Assembly: GCA_965247435.1 (NCBI GenBank)
Contig: OZ252019.1
Location: 744,001 to 808,000 of the forward strand
Direction: 5' to 3'
Source of the DNA: Ilyomonas sp965247435
GTDB lineage: Bacteria > Bacteroidota > Bacteroidia > Chitinophagales > Chitinophagaceae
DNA: 64,000 nucleotides
The notes beneath the pieces were generated by a model that searched no databases, had not been told where the DNA came from, and saw nothing but the letters and a program-made list of their open reading frames with translations. Position 1 is the first letter of the stretch, and each line of letters begins with the position of its first letter. Shown here piece after piece: positions 53,071 through 60,428 of this stretch. The position numbers were made by a program, and so were the translations under genes.

Positions 53071-53082
53071 AGAAAGGACAAT
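53071..53082 (-). promoter_or_regulatory. 12-bp late-gene motif, copy 3 (head operon)
   Basis: ATTGTCCTTTCT on the - strand, directly after a terminator. The distance to the start codon is 82 bp because the CCTGCCGG-type palindrome lies between, unlike the 31-32 bp at the other copies. About 21 bases downstream is TATTTGC. Confidence 0.68.
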
Positions 53083-53101
53083 GAAACCGGCAGGCAGGCG
53101 C

Positions 53102-53131
53102 ATAAAAAATCCCCCGCCAAAAAGCAGGGGA
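53102..53131 (-). terminator. Terminator after the SGNH tail protein gene
   Basis: On the - strand CCCCTGC pairs with GCGGGGG (one G-T) and is followed by ATTTTTT. It lies 30-60 bp after the stop at 53160 and just before the late motif. Confidence 0.75.
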
Positions 53132-53159
53132 GTATTACAAAACTAAAACACAATCTATT

Positions 53160-55337
53160 TTATATTACGGCCAGTACTGCATTTGCAACTACCTGGTGTC
53201 CGGGGTCAAGCGGGTGTATATAATCACTGGGATTAAGCAATGATGTGCCGCCATTATTGGCCATTGCCGTTTTCACATCTACATATTGAATACCGTAATC
53301 GGTGGCAGCGCCCTGCAGGTAGCCATCAAAGGCAGTCTGGCGGGCATCAGAGCCGGCTGCAACGGTGGTAGTGTCAATGAAATAAGTAGAGAGCAATACT
53401 ATTTTATCGGCCGTCCAGCCAACTGCCAAGACCTGATTCAGCGTAGCACGAAGCGCCGTATTAAAGTCTGCAACCGGGTTGCTTGATGTGTTGTACTGGT
53501 AAACATCGTTTATACCGTAAGCGATAAAGAGCTTATTAAACCGCTCGTTATAAGGCTTGAGTCCAGGCCAGTTCCACGATGGGGCTCCCGTAACTTTATC
53601 CGGAACAGTATTGTTGTTGCCGCCGATCTTTTGAAGGCAAATACCCGTTACTCCATAATTTTGCTCATCGCTCCAACCTTTCGCTGCACAAACCAACGAT
53701 GTCCATTTAGTAGGTCCTAAATTCGTAGCTGCATAGCCTTGCGTGATGCTGTCGCCTAAGAACATTGCGCCCGGAGTTGTCCAGAGCGATTGGTCCGTTA
53801 AATATTTTTTGAAAATAGATGCAAGAACAGTTTGCTTGCCAGGCGTTATATTTTTGGTAATGAGATAAAAGGAGTTCTGGTTCTGGCCGGTTTGAATAGC
53901 TGCGGTGCCGATGCTATTCATAGCGCCCAGAAAGAGGCTTTGCGCTGGCAGTGTTTGCGTTGATATCGCCTGCTGTTTTCTAAAGCCGCAGACGTCAAAC
54001 GTTGCTACGCCATCCTTTACAGAAAGCGAGTAAATGCCATCAGAAAAAACAGAGGTAACGAGTAAATCGGTAGCCATCATGTTCATGGTAACACTTCCAA
54101 TTTTAGCCGTATGATTCCTTGGTTTTGAATGAATGCTTAATTCATTGGTGCCATCCGTTGCCCCGAAATGTATATTGTCTGCATCGGTAGTATTGGTACC
54201 GCGCAGGCTTTGAAAAGTCATTAAGCAAAAGTTCGTAGCGTCGAGTGAGCTGGCCAGCACGTTTGTATTGCCGTATTTACTATTCCATGGAGTAAAGTAG
54301 TACCGCTTATCGGTACCATCATCCTGAATACCATTTGGAAACAATAGATATTTAGCGCTGTTCGATGGGTCTGTAACGCACATTTTTTTACCCTGCAGCT
54401 CCCCGCCAAACGGCGTCCAGAAACGAATTACATCTGTATAAAGATTGTTTGCTTTAAGGCGCTTAATACAGTTGTCCATTGCATCTTTGGATGTGTTGCC
54501 GCCCCATGCGCTTGCAATGGCGGTATAGGCCAGCGTTTCCGCTTCATAAGTGCGGGTGCCGGTAACATTCACCAGTATTTCACTGATGGTAATATTAAAA
54601 GTATTAATAATTGCCACGGCTGCGTTGTAGTTGGCATTACCTGGCTGCGTGGCAGTAATTGTTACCGCGCCGTCCTCTACCGGAGTAATGTTTAATCCGG
54701 ATACGGTTGCTTTTGCTGCGTTGCTGCTGGCCAGCGTAACCGGTAAGCCGGAGGATGCAGTAGCACCGGAGGCAAACGCGCCGGCATTTACATCCCGCGC
54801 GCCGGGATTTGCAAAGCTGATTGTTTGATTAGCCTTGCTTACTACCAGCGTTCTTTGAACTTGTGTAGCGGCATTGTAAGAAGAGTTGCCAAGCTGCAGC
54901 GCTGTGATCACGACCGTGCCGGCTTTGCTGATCGCATACGTATCTCCGGACACAAGGGTAAGAATTGTAGCATCATCAAACTGGTAGGTAATGGGCAGGC
55001 CGCTGGTAGAAGTGGCGCCCAAGGCAAAGTTTGCATTGCCATATATTTTGCCGGCCGGCTGGTTGAAGGTAATAACCTGGTCGGTTTTCGAGCTGCCGGC
55101 GCCGGAGCTCTTTACCACAAAATGCGTATCGAGCGTGCCGCCATTGAACCAGTACTCTGTAACCATATTGGTTGCGCTGTCAACGATTTGCACTGTTTTA
55201 CCTACTGTACGGGCTACTCCGGTTATGGCAAGCAGTGCCGCTGCAGTAGTACTGTATTGAGGAATAGCGCCGCTGCTTGCATTGATGAGGCTAACAAGCT
55301 CGTTATAATCATTAGTGTTTAGTAATCGCTGTGACAT
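53160..55337 (-). CDS. Modular tail protein with Ig-like repeats and a C-terminal SGNH esterase
   Basis: 725 residues. The first ~90 are a virion-attachment region. Residues ~95-260 hold two MBG/Ig-like repeats (QVITFNQPAGKIYGNANF; QTISFANPGARDVNAGAF), a module typical of Bacteroidota surface proteins. Residues ~290-510 are a beta-rich lectin-like domain. The C-terminus is an SGNH hydrolase: Ser 530 in FLGDSITQGY, Asn 610 in YGINDVY, Asp 705 and His 708 in DYIHPLDPGH. The enzyme probably deacetylates a surface glycan during adsorption. It starts 10 bp after the fibre-like gene. Confidence 0.85.
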   Translation of the reverse strand: MSQRLLNTNDYNELVSLINASSGAIPQYSTTAAALLAITGVARTVGKTVQIVDSATNMVTEYWFNGGTLDTHFVVKSSGAGSSKTDQVITFNQPAGKIYGNANFALGATSTSGLPITYQFDDATILTLVSGDTYAISKAGTVVITALQLGNSSYNAATQVQRTLVVSKANQTISFANPGARDVNAGAFASGATASSGLPVTLASSNAAKATVSGLNITPVEDGAVTITATQPGNANYNAAVAIINTFNITISEILVNVTGTRTYEAETLAYTAIASAWGGNTSKDAMDNCIKRLKANNLYTDVIRFWTPFGGELQGKKMCVTDPSNSAKYLLFPNGIQDDGTDKRYYFTPWNSKYGNTNVLASSLDATNFCLMTFQSLRGTNTTDADNIHFGATDGTNELSIHSKPRNHTAKIGSVTMNMMATDLLVTSVFSDGIYSLSVKDGVATFDVCGFRKQQAISTQTLPAQSLFLGAMNSIGTAAIQTGQNQNSFYLITKNITPGKQTVLASIFKKYLTDQSLWTTPGAMFLGDSITQGYAATNLGPTKWTSLVCAAKGWSDEQNYGVTGICLQKIGGNNNTVPDKVTGAPSWNWPGLKPYNERFNKLFIAYGINDVYQYNTSSNPVADFNTALRATLNQVLAVGWTADKIVLLSTYFIDTTTVAAGSDARQTAFDGYLQGAATDYGIQYVDVKTAMANNGGTSLLNPSDYIHPLDPGHQVVANAVLAVI

Positions 55338-55346
55338 TGGATGTGT

Positions 55347-56420
55347 TTATAGTGGATCTGAAATTTGGAGTGTAAGATTGCCGGATACTTTTACCAGCGT
55401 TACGCGCGCCCGGGTGCCGTCTGCAGTGCGCAAAATAATGCCTTTGGTAAAATCTGTTATCTCGATATCGCTGCTGCCTGTTTTCGCTGCGTAAGTTGTA
55501 GCTGCAGTTGCAGCTAATAAATAACTATTGAGGCTTGAAATGGTTGCATAGCTATTCGCATTAACGGAGCCATCGGCCATTAAGAATTGTCCGGGCATTC
55601 CACCGGCTTTAGCAATTGTGCCGGCGGTCAAGGTGTTGTTTACGATGAGACCGTACCCGCCGCTTCCTCCGCTGACAATCAGGTTACCAATATTGTAATA
55701 AATACTATTCGATGGGCTTGACTGGCTTCCCCAGTATAAACCGGCGTTTGTACCCCCGAATATTATGCTTCTATCCGCTCCCGGCTGGCCTATCTGCACA
55801 TTTGCGTTAAATTGATTTGTTCCGGATGTTCCTGCACCGTAAATGTTATTTCTGGCAGTCAGGTTGCCGGCATCGGTAAGCGTCATGTTTTGAGCGCTTC
55901 CGGCAACGTTATTCCATATATGGGTTCCGCCCGGCGCGGCCAGATCCCCATAAGAGCCGGATATAGCAACGGCTGCAAATGCCGGCTTGCCCGAAACTTC
56001 GCTCCAGGCAGGTACATAAGCAGCCGGCTTGTATAGCCCGGCAGGATTGCCCCAGCTGTAGGCAGCACTCCAGTTGCTTACATTGGTAGCGGTAATACCA
56101 TACGCGGCGCTGGCTGCAAAGAAAGGATCTGCTTCCAGTGACAAACCGCCGCTGTTGCTGCCGGCCTTTATACGGATGGTATCATTACCCACAATAAAGG
56201 AAGTATCGCTGAGCTGTATTGCGCCGCGCCGGAAGGTGGTAGCGCCGGTACCATCGTTGTACAAAAAACCTTTTACTGATCTGGTAGCATTAAGAATTAC
56301 AAATATAACATTGCCATTGCGCGATTGCACTCTTACAGTGTCCGCATAAATAGGCAATACACTTTGCGCATGCACTGCTGCAGTAAATATTATAGACAGG
56401 AGAACAAGAAACTTTTTCAT
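55347..56420 (-). CDS. Fibre-like protein with an apparent signal peptide
   Basis: 357 residues from the ATG at 56420; the longer frame upstream runs through the palindromic repeat and is not credible. The N-terminus MKKFLVLLSIIFTAAVHAQ is a textbook signal peptide, odd for a virion fibre. The body is Ala/Gly/Ser/Asn-rich, repetitive and beta-helical in style (IYGAGTSGTNQFNANVQIG, FGGTNAGLYWGSQSS), like tail fibres and Bacteroidota cell-wall-anchored proteins. It lies between two virion genes. It could be an acquired host surface protein or a fibre with a misleading N-terminus. Confidence 0.65.
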   Translation of the reverse strand: MKKFLVLLSIIFTAAVHAQSVLPIYADTVRVQSRNGNVIFVILNATRSVKGFLYNDGTGATTFRRGAIQLSDTSFIVGNDTIRIKAGSNSGGLSLEADPFFAASAAYGITATNVSNWSAAYSWGNPAGLYKPAAYVPAWSEVSGKPAFAAVAISGSYGDLAAPGGTHIWNNVAGSAQNMTLTDAGNLTARNNIYGAGTSGTNQFNANVQIGQPGADRSIIFGGTNAGLYWGSQSSPSNSIYYNIGNLIVSGGSGGYGLIVNNTLTAGTIAKAGGMPGQFLMADGSVNANSYATISSLNSYLLAATAATTYAAKTGSSDIEITDFTKGIILRTADGTRARVTLVKVSGNLTLQISDPL

Positions 56421-56430
56421 AATCAATTGT

Positions 56431-56452
56431 ACCTGCCTACCGGCAGGCAGGT
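56431..56452. repeat. CCTGCC-type palindrome
   Basis: Near-perfect 22-bp palindrome (ACCTGCCTACCGGCAGGCAG plus GT). The same family occurs at 1199, 8703, 28419, 42350, 49576 and 53013. It overlaps the stop codon of the next gene by one base. Confidence 0.75.
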
Positions 56453-57252
56453 TATTTAAGCACAACAATGCCCGGACCTGGTGCATTAAGTGATAGGGTG
56501 AATAGTGTTGTATCGGGTGGAAATGCATCTACCTGGATGATAGCGCCGGTGTTAAGCTTTGCAATCCCATTTTCTGTGTACCACACTTCTATGGTAGGAA
56601 AAGCGCCAAAGCGCTGCCGGCGCGCTTCATTCCATTCTATATTCATCGTTTGCTGTGATGAGTAAGAAAATATTTCCGGCTCCACATCAGGGCTGCTGCC
56701 ACCTGATCCACCGCTGTTGCCGGTGCTGCCCGGAGGCAGAATAAGATTATCACCTGCGAAGGATGGTAGAATTAATGCTTTGGTAAGCGACTCCATAGAG
56801 AAAGAAAACTCGGTACCTGCTGATGCGTTACCGGCGCTCTTGTAATCGGCATCGAAAGTGAGGCCGTGCACATTATTGCCAATTACCAGGTACATGCCAC
56901 CGGCCCGCATTTTACCAACCACCACAAACTGGTGATAGGGCATATTCTCCATGTTTATTCTGCTGCCGGCGCTATCGCCCGGGTAAAATCCGGAAATCTT
57001 TGGCAGGTAATACTGGCCGCGTACATCGCGCTTGATGGGCTCTTCGAAACCCAATGTATCGTTAGGTACATGCACCGGGCCGCACCAGGCGCCGCTAATG
57101 GCGGGCTCACCGGTAAGAAACTGCGTGGCAGGATCTATTGAAGGAAAGGCGGTAATATCTTCTTTGGCAATATAGTACCACTTGCAAAAGCCGCCATTGT
57201 AGGCAAGGCCTTTGCTAAGCATTGTGTAACCTTTGTAACCGGTTTGATACAT
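56452..57252 (-). CDS. Phage structural protein, first gene of the fibre operon
   Basis: 266 residues. The N-terminal ~190 residues are beta-rich and aromatic-rich (YNGGFCKWYYIAKEDITAF...GEPAISGAWCGPVHVP). A Gly/Ser linker (GSTGNSGGSGGSS) leads to a C-terminal domain shared with the protein at 36895-37728 (FPTIEVWYTENGIAKLNT...). The start codon is 31 bp after a late-motif copy. A tail-tip or fibre-attachment role is inferred. Confidence 0.65.
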   Translation of the reverse strand: MYQTGYKGYTMLSKGLAYNGGFCKWYYIAKEDITAFPSIDPATQFLTGEPAISGAWCGPVHVPNDTLGFEEPIKRDVRGQYYLPKISGFYPGDSAGSRINMENMPYHQFVVVGKMRAGGMYLVIGNNVHGLTFDADYKSAGNASAGTEFSFSMESLTKALILPSFAGDNLILPPGSTGNSGGSGGSSPDVEPEIFSYSSQQTMNIEWNEARRQRFGAFPTIEVWYTENGIAKLNTGAIIQVDAFPPDTTLFTLSLNAPGPGIVVLK

Positions 57253-57282
57253 GCTGCGAAAATGCTGCAGTAATAAATACTA

Positions 57283-57294
57283 AGAAAGGACAAT
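57283..57294 (-). promoter_or_regulatory. 12-bp late-gene motif, copy 4 (fibre operon)
   Basis: ATTGTCCTTTCT on the - strand, 31 bp before the ATG at 57252. It marks the switch from the early/replication region to late genes. Confidence 0.7.
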
Positions 57295-57322
57295 GAAAAG
57301 CCGGGTAAGATTTTGGCGGGTA

Positions 57323-57898
57323 TCAGCTTGCTTTCCTCACGCTCTCCAGGAGGTAAGTTTTTAAAATGTTGCGTGTCCCTTCGCGGGACAATTGAGCGGT
57401 ATTTTTTTCCACTTTTTTTCTAAAGCGATACTCCTTTTTTTTCAGAGCCTCGTAGGTAATGTCTTCCTCCATCTCAATATTGTATTTATCACAAAATGCC
57501 AGTAAAGCATCTTTTGTTTCCATACCGATAAAAGAAAGTTGCGAACAGAAGTTGTAAAGCTCTTCTTCAAACTTTGTTTCAAATAATTTATTGACAGTGA
57601 TTACCTGGTTCTCGGCCATGGAATTGCCAAACTGATATTTCTCCAGCCACCAGCGCGGAGCTTTTACTTCCATAATTGTATCAAAAGAATCGAAGCGCAC
57701 TTTGGTAATGCAGGGGCGGTGATGAATGCGCAGCGGATTTTCCAGCGCACTGAACATAGACATGCCAAAATAATCTCGCGTAGAAAAGTATATTGGATTG
57801 CCAAGATGGGTAGGGGAGCCATACAGGGTTTGCAGGTACTTTTTTAAGTAAGCTTTGGTTGGCAATTTGATCGTGAAATGACCAGTTGTATTGCTCAT
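57323..57898 (-). CDS. Hypothetical protein at the early/late boundary
   Basis: 191 residues, basic, with a C-terminal Lys/Arg-rich helical half (KKKEYRFRKKVEKNTAQLSR). It lies directly before the first late-motif copy, a common place for a late-gene activator, but no DNA-binding motif is clear. The upstream gap to 58003 is AT-rich and may hold its promoter. Confidence 0.65.
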   Translation of the reverse strand: MSNTTGHFTIKLPTKAYLKKYLQTLYGSPTHLGNPIYFSTRDYFGMSMFSALENPLRIHHRPCITKVRFDSFDTIMEVKAPRWWLEKYQFGNSMAENQVITVNKLFETKFEEELYNFCSQLSFIGMETKDALLAFCDKYNIEMEEDITYEALKKKEYRFRKKVEKNTAQLSREGTRNILKTYLLESVRKAS

Positions 57899-58002
57899 AA
57901 TATTGTGATGAGCAAAGTAGTATAACTATTAAGTCATATAAATTAATAAGGGCTTAATAAGGCTTAATTTTCAAGTAAAAATGTATGGCAAGTTTTATTT
58001 TG

Positions 58003-58245
58003 CTATACTATCCCAACCGGAAGTTCTGAATTGGATATTTTTCTTAGCCGGCTAAAAAATTTTTTCTGTTCATTTTGTCGTTTGCAGCTATCAAATTCTG
58101 AATATGCACCGGGGGTAAGAATAACCTTGTTGTTATCGGTATTCCAGACGCCGGGAGGAGGAGCAAGAGGAGAAACAAATATTTCAACTTTAATAACCTT
58201 CGTTTCTCCATTGGGAACAATCAGTAATGTTCTTCGAAGCACCAT
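58003..58245 (-). CDS. Small hypothetical protein, uncertain
   Basis: 80 residues (MVLRRTLLIVPNGETKVIKVE...FFSRLRKISNSELP). A + strand frame of similar length overlaps it. The - strand reading fits the direction of all neighbours and has a plausible composition, but both could be false. Confidence 0.4.
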   Translation of the reverse strand: MVLRRTLLIVPNGETKVIKVEIFVSPLAPPPGVWNTDNNKVILTPGAYSEFDSCKRQNEQKKFFSRLRKISNSELPVGIV

Positions 58246-58280
58246 TGTTCAAAGATAGAACAGTGTAAGCTTTGGCTTAA

Positions 58281-58652
58281 TTAAAACAGGGATAACTGGT
58301 CCAGTTTTTTGCTATGCATTTTGAAACATACGGGTTCACCGGTAAGTACCACAAATGTTCCTTTGTATTTTAGAAACAAGCCATTATAATTCCTTTTTCG
58401 CCTGCCGGCTCTTACCTCGGCAACATGTGCATTGTAAGTAAGGGGCTCTATGCTGCCTTTGTAGTTGGTGAGTGGTACGATAAGATAACCAATCCTGTGA
58501 TCAAAGCCATTGCCAGCCGGGCCTGTAATGCAATAATTCAAACCCTCTACTTCTACGGTATCTTTAATCAGGTTTTTGTTACTGATAAGTTTACAGGAAT
58601 TTTTACGGTCCATCTCTACAAACTTTTGCTGAGAGACTGTTATCACTTCCAT
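58281..58652 (-). CDS. Hypothetical phage protein
   Basis: 123 residues, basic and beta-rich (VEVEGLNYCITGPAGNGFDHRI; EVRAGRRKRNYNGLFLKYKG). Its start is 2 bp from the preceding stop. Unrecognised. Confidence 0.65.
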   Translation of the reverse strand: MEVITVSQQKFVEMDRKNSCKLISNKNLIKDTVEVEGLNYCITGPAGNGFDHRIGYLIVPLTNYKGSIEPLTYNAHVAEVRAGRRKRNYNGLFLKYKGTFVVLTGEPVCFKMHSKKLDQLSLF

Positions 58653-58654
58653 TG

Positions 58655-59089
58655 CTATAAGTTTTTAGGTATGCCATCCGGATAGCCCCGGCTTCTCCAG
58701 AAGTCCTGATGGTGCTTTACTTTTTCCTGGAGATCAAAATGCTTCTTGTTTTCCTTATGCCACGCTGCAGAAAGGATGATACTGCTCATATCATCGGCAT
58801 GGACAATGCCGGCATCATTGAAGAATTTTACCAATGGTGGTATAGTTGCCGGCCACTCATTATACTTATGGCCTTCCTGCCACCACAGGAACCAACTGTT
58901 GCGTAGAAACTGCCCGGCGCTGTTGTGAGTATAAATTACAAACGCATCTTCGTCCAGCTCTAAAAAGCTTTCATAATTGGCCGATCTATAATAATACCCA
59001 ATAAAAGTTTCTACCGCTTCATCCAGCGTATTAGGCAAGCCAAATAAAAGATCATCGTTTCCTGTTTGCATACTAAAATAATTTTCCAT
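58655..59089 (-). CDS. Hypothetical protein, DUF6794-like
   Basis: 144 residues from the ATG at 59089. LPNTLDEAVETFIGYYY, then FVIYTHNSAGQFLRNSWFLW, then HADDMSSIILSAAWH follows the pattern I associate with DUF6794 (EAVD...HxxxGxxIRNxxxLW...DDxSxIIL). Function unknown. A start at 59131 would overlap the HNH gene by 59 bp, so the shorter form is preferred. Confidence 0.6.
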   Translation of the reverse strand: MENYFSMQTGNDDLLFGLPNTLDEAVETFIGYYYRSANYESFLELDEDAFVIYTHNSAGQFLRNSWFLWWQEGHKYNEWPATIPPLVKFFNDAGIVHADDMSSIILSAAWHKENKKHFDLQEKVKHHQDFWRSRGYPDGIPKNL

Positions 59090-59369
59090 TAAGATACATG
59101 GTTTGCTTGCCATAGCGCCGGCTATATACATGCTGCTTGCGATCGTGAAGCAGGTGGCAGCGCAGGCAAAGCGAACCTAATAATTTTAAAAGATTAATTC
59201 TTCTATCGTGGTGAAGATGAGCTACAGTGATAATTATTTTTCTGCCGGTAACAGGGTGCGGCTGGCCGCGCACCGCACCGCATTTGATGCAGGTGTAGTT
59301 ATCGCGCTTTAAAACAAGCAGCCTGATTAGCGACCACTTAGGATGATAATCTTTATAATTTATCGGCAT
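59073..59369 (-). CDS. HNH endonuclease-like protein
   Basis: 98 residues. A zinc ribbon starts with YTCIKCG and ends with LCLRCH; the core is VAHLHHDRRINLLKLLGS with the HNH-type histidines. Such small nucleases often work with terminase or in recombination, but this one is far from terL and near the replication genes. It overlaps both neighbours by 16-17 bp. Confidence 0.78.
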   Translation of the reverse strand: MPINYKDYHPKWSLIRLLVLKRDNYTCIKCGAVRGQPHPVTGRKIIITVAHLHHDRRINLLKLLGSLCLRCHLLHDRKQHVYSRRYGKQTMYLNGKLF

Positions 59370-59577
59370 CTGTATTCTGTTTCTGGTATAGTGGTTTTAT
59401 CTCCCAATCGGCCTCATTGAGATTTAACTCTGATACTAAATCCAAAATATTCCACCTTGCTTCTTGCAAGTACGCATGATGGTTTTGGGAACGATATTCT
59501 TTTGGTACGCTTTCCAATGCACAGGCTAATGGAAACCACATTTCTAATTGTTGTTGTTTATTCAAGTGAATACTCAT
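59353..59577 (-). CDS. Small hypothetical phage protein
   Basis: 74 residues (MSIHLNKQQQLEMWFPLACAL...LVSELNLNEADWEIKPLY). It overlaps the next gene by 17 bp and the previous by 4. Unrecognised. Confidence 0.55.
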   Translation of the reverse strand: MSIHLNKQQQLEMWFPLACALESVPKEYRSQNHHAYLQEARWNILDLVSELNLNEADWEIKPLYQKQNTDADKL

Positions 59578-59816
59578 ACTGTTTGTTTTACCGGCGCTGA
59601 GCGCAGCGCACGTTCAATAAATTTTGTTAAGCATTGTGGTGTTTTAAAGTTGCTGGTTCTCGCGAAGCTTACCAGGTTATCTGTATAGCCCGGTTCCAGA
59701 TCGCTCAGTAAAAAATTATGCGCTGCAGCAACAGCGTTTATCTGTTCGTGAAGTTGCTGGTCCGTAAAGCTGCACTGGGGTTGCAGCTTCATGTTTTTTG
59801 AATAAAGTTTTTTCAT
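59574..59816 (-). CDS. Small hypothetical phage protein
   Basis: 80 residues (CSFTDQQLHEQINAVAAAHN...FARTSNFKTPQCLTKFIERAL). An internal Met near residue 9 is an alternative start. Helical; unrecognised. Confidence 0.55.
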   Translation of the reverse strand: MKKLYSKNMKLQPQCSFTDQQLHEQINAVAAAHNFLLSDLEPGYTDNLVSFARTSNFKTPQCLTKFIERALRSAPVKQTV

Positions 59817-59821
59817 AAACG

Positions 59822-60223
59822 CTAAGATTTTAACCAGCTTGGTAAAGGAAAATATTGTAGTAATTGCTCGTAATGATGCAGTCGGTTCTTTACCACTCTT
59901 CCTTCCTTATATTCTAATAAAAGCCTGTCGCAATTGTTTAGCGGAAAGCTATTGTCATATAGCTCTGAGAGTAGCCACTTGTTATGATCCCGGATGAAAT
60001 ATCGAAGTAGTGATCCTAACATTTTATCCGGCTCTGTAATGCCAAAACAATCTCCACGGTGCGTAAAAGGATTAATTTTTCTGTGGGCGCTATCAGGCCA
60101 GCGAACAAACAGATCGAAACGGCAACGCACTACGCCATTAGCGGTTACAAGATTGCGAGGCAATGGTTGGGTACTGCCCGCCGGCAGTTGTTGATAAGGT
60201 TGATTTTCTGGCATGTTATTCAC
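59822..60223 (-). CDS. Hypothetical phage protein downstream of the replication gene
   Basis: 133 residues with a Pro/Gln-rich start, then GVVRCRFDLFVRWPDSAHRKINPF and a helical C-terminus. It lies on the far side of the candidate origin from the replication-type gene. Unrecognised. Confidence 0.6.
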   Translation of the reverse strand: MNNMPENQPYQQLPAGSTQPLPRNLVTANGVVRCRFDLFVRWPDSAHRKINPFTHRGDCFGITEPDKMLGSLLRYFIRDHNKWLLSELYDNSFPLNNCDRLLLEYKEGRVVKNRLHHYEQLLQYFPLPSWLKS

Positions 60224-60428
60224 GTTTTTTGATTGGTTTTTGAGTTATCCACAGGCGAAGCGTGATTTTTTCCTCGCGCGCGGCTTGTACAAGCTTTCTG
60301 TATAACGAGTATAACGAGTATAAGCTTTTTGTAAAAAAGCTACTACCGATTACCGTATGTAACATTTTATGGAAAGGGGCAAATTCAGCGTCACGCGACG
60401 GTTTTTTTGCCAAAAATTTCTTCTTCAT
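60216..60428 (-). CDS. Doubtful small basic ORF across the candidate origin
   Basis: 70 residues, Lys/Arg-rich. It begins inside the 3' end of the replication-type gene and overlaps the next start by 8 bp, as packed phage genes do. Its middle, SLYSLYSLYRKL, is just a translation of 9-bp DNA repeats, so it may be only a chance frame over an origin. Confidence 0.3.
   Translation of the reverse strand: MKKKFLAKKPSRDAEFAPFHKMLHTVIGSSFFTKSLYSLYSLYRKLVQAAREEKITLRLWITQKPIKKRE
60245..60341. other. Candidate replication origin
   Basis: A perfect DnaA box TTATCCACA (60245-60253), tandem TATAACGAG repeats (60299-60326) and an AT-rich inverted repeat AGCTTTTT/AAAAAAGCT (60323-60341) lie together beside a replication-type gene. 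Any of these could be chance; the cluster is the argument. Confidence 0.45.

Noticed and set aside
55347..56528. Longer form of the fibre-like gene starting at 56528
   Set aside because: The extra N-terminus translates the CCTGCC palindrome (giving NLPAGRQV), precedes a perfect signal peptide and overlaps the upstream gene's coding end.
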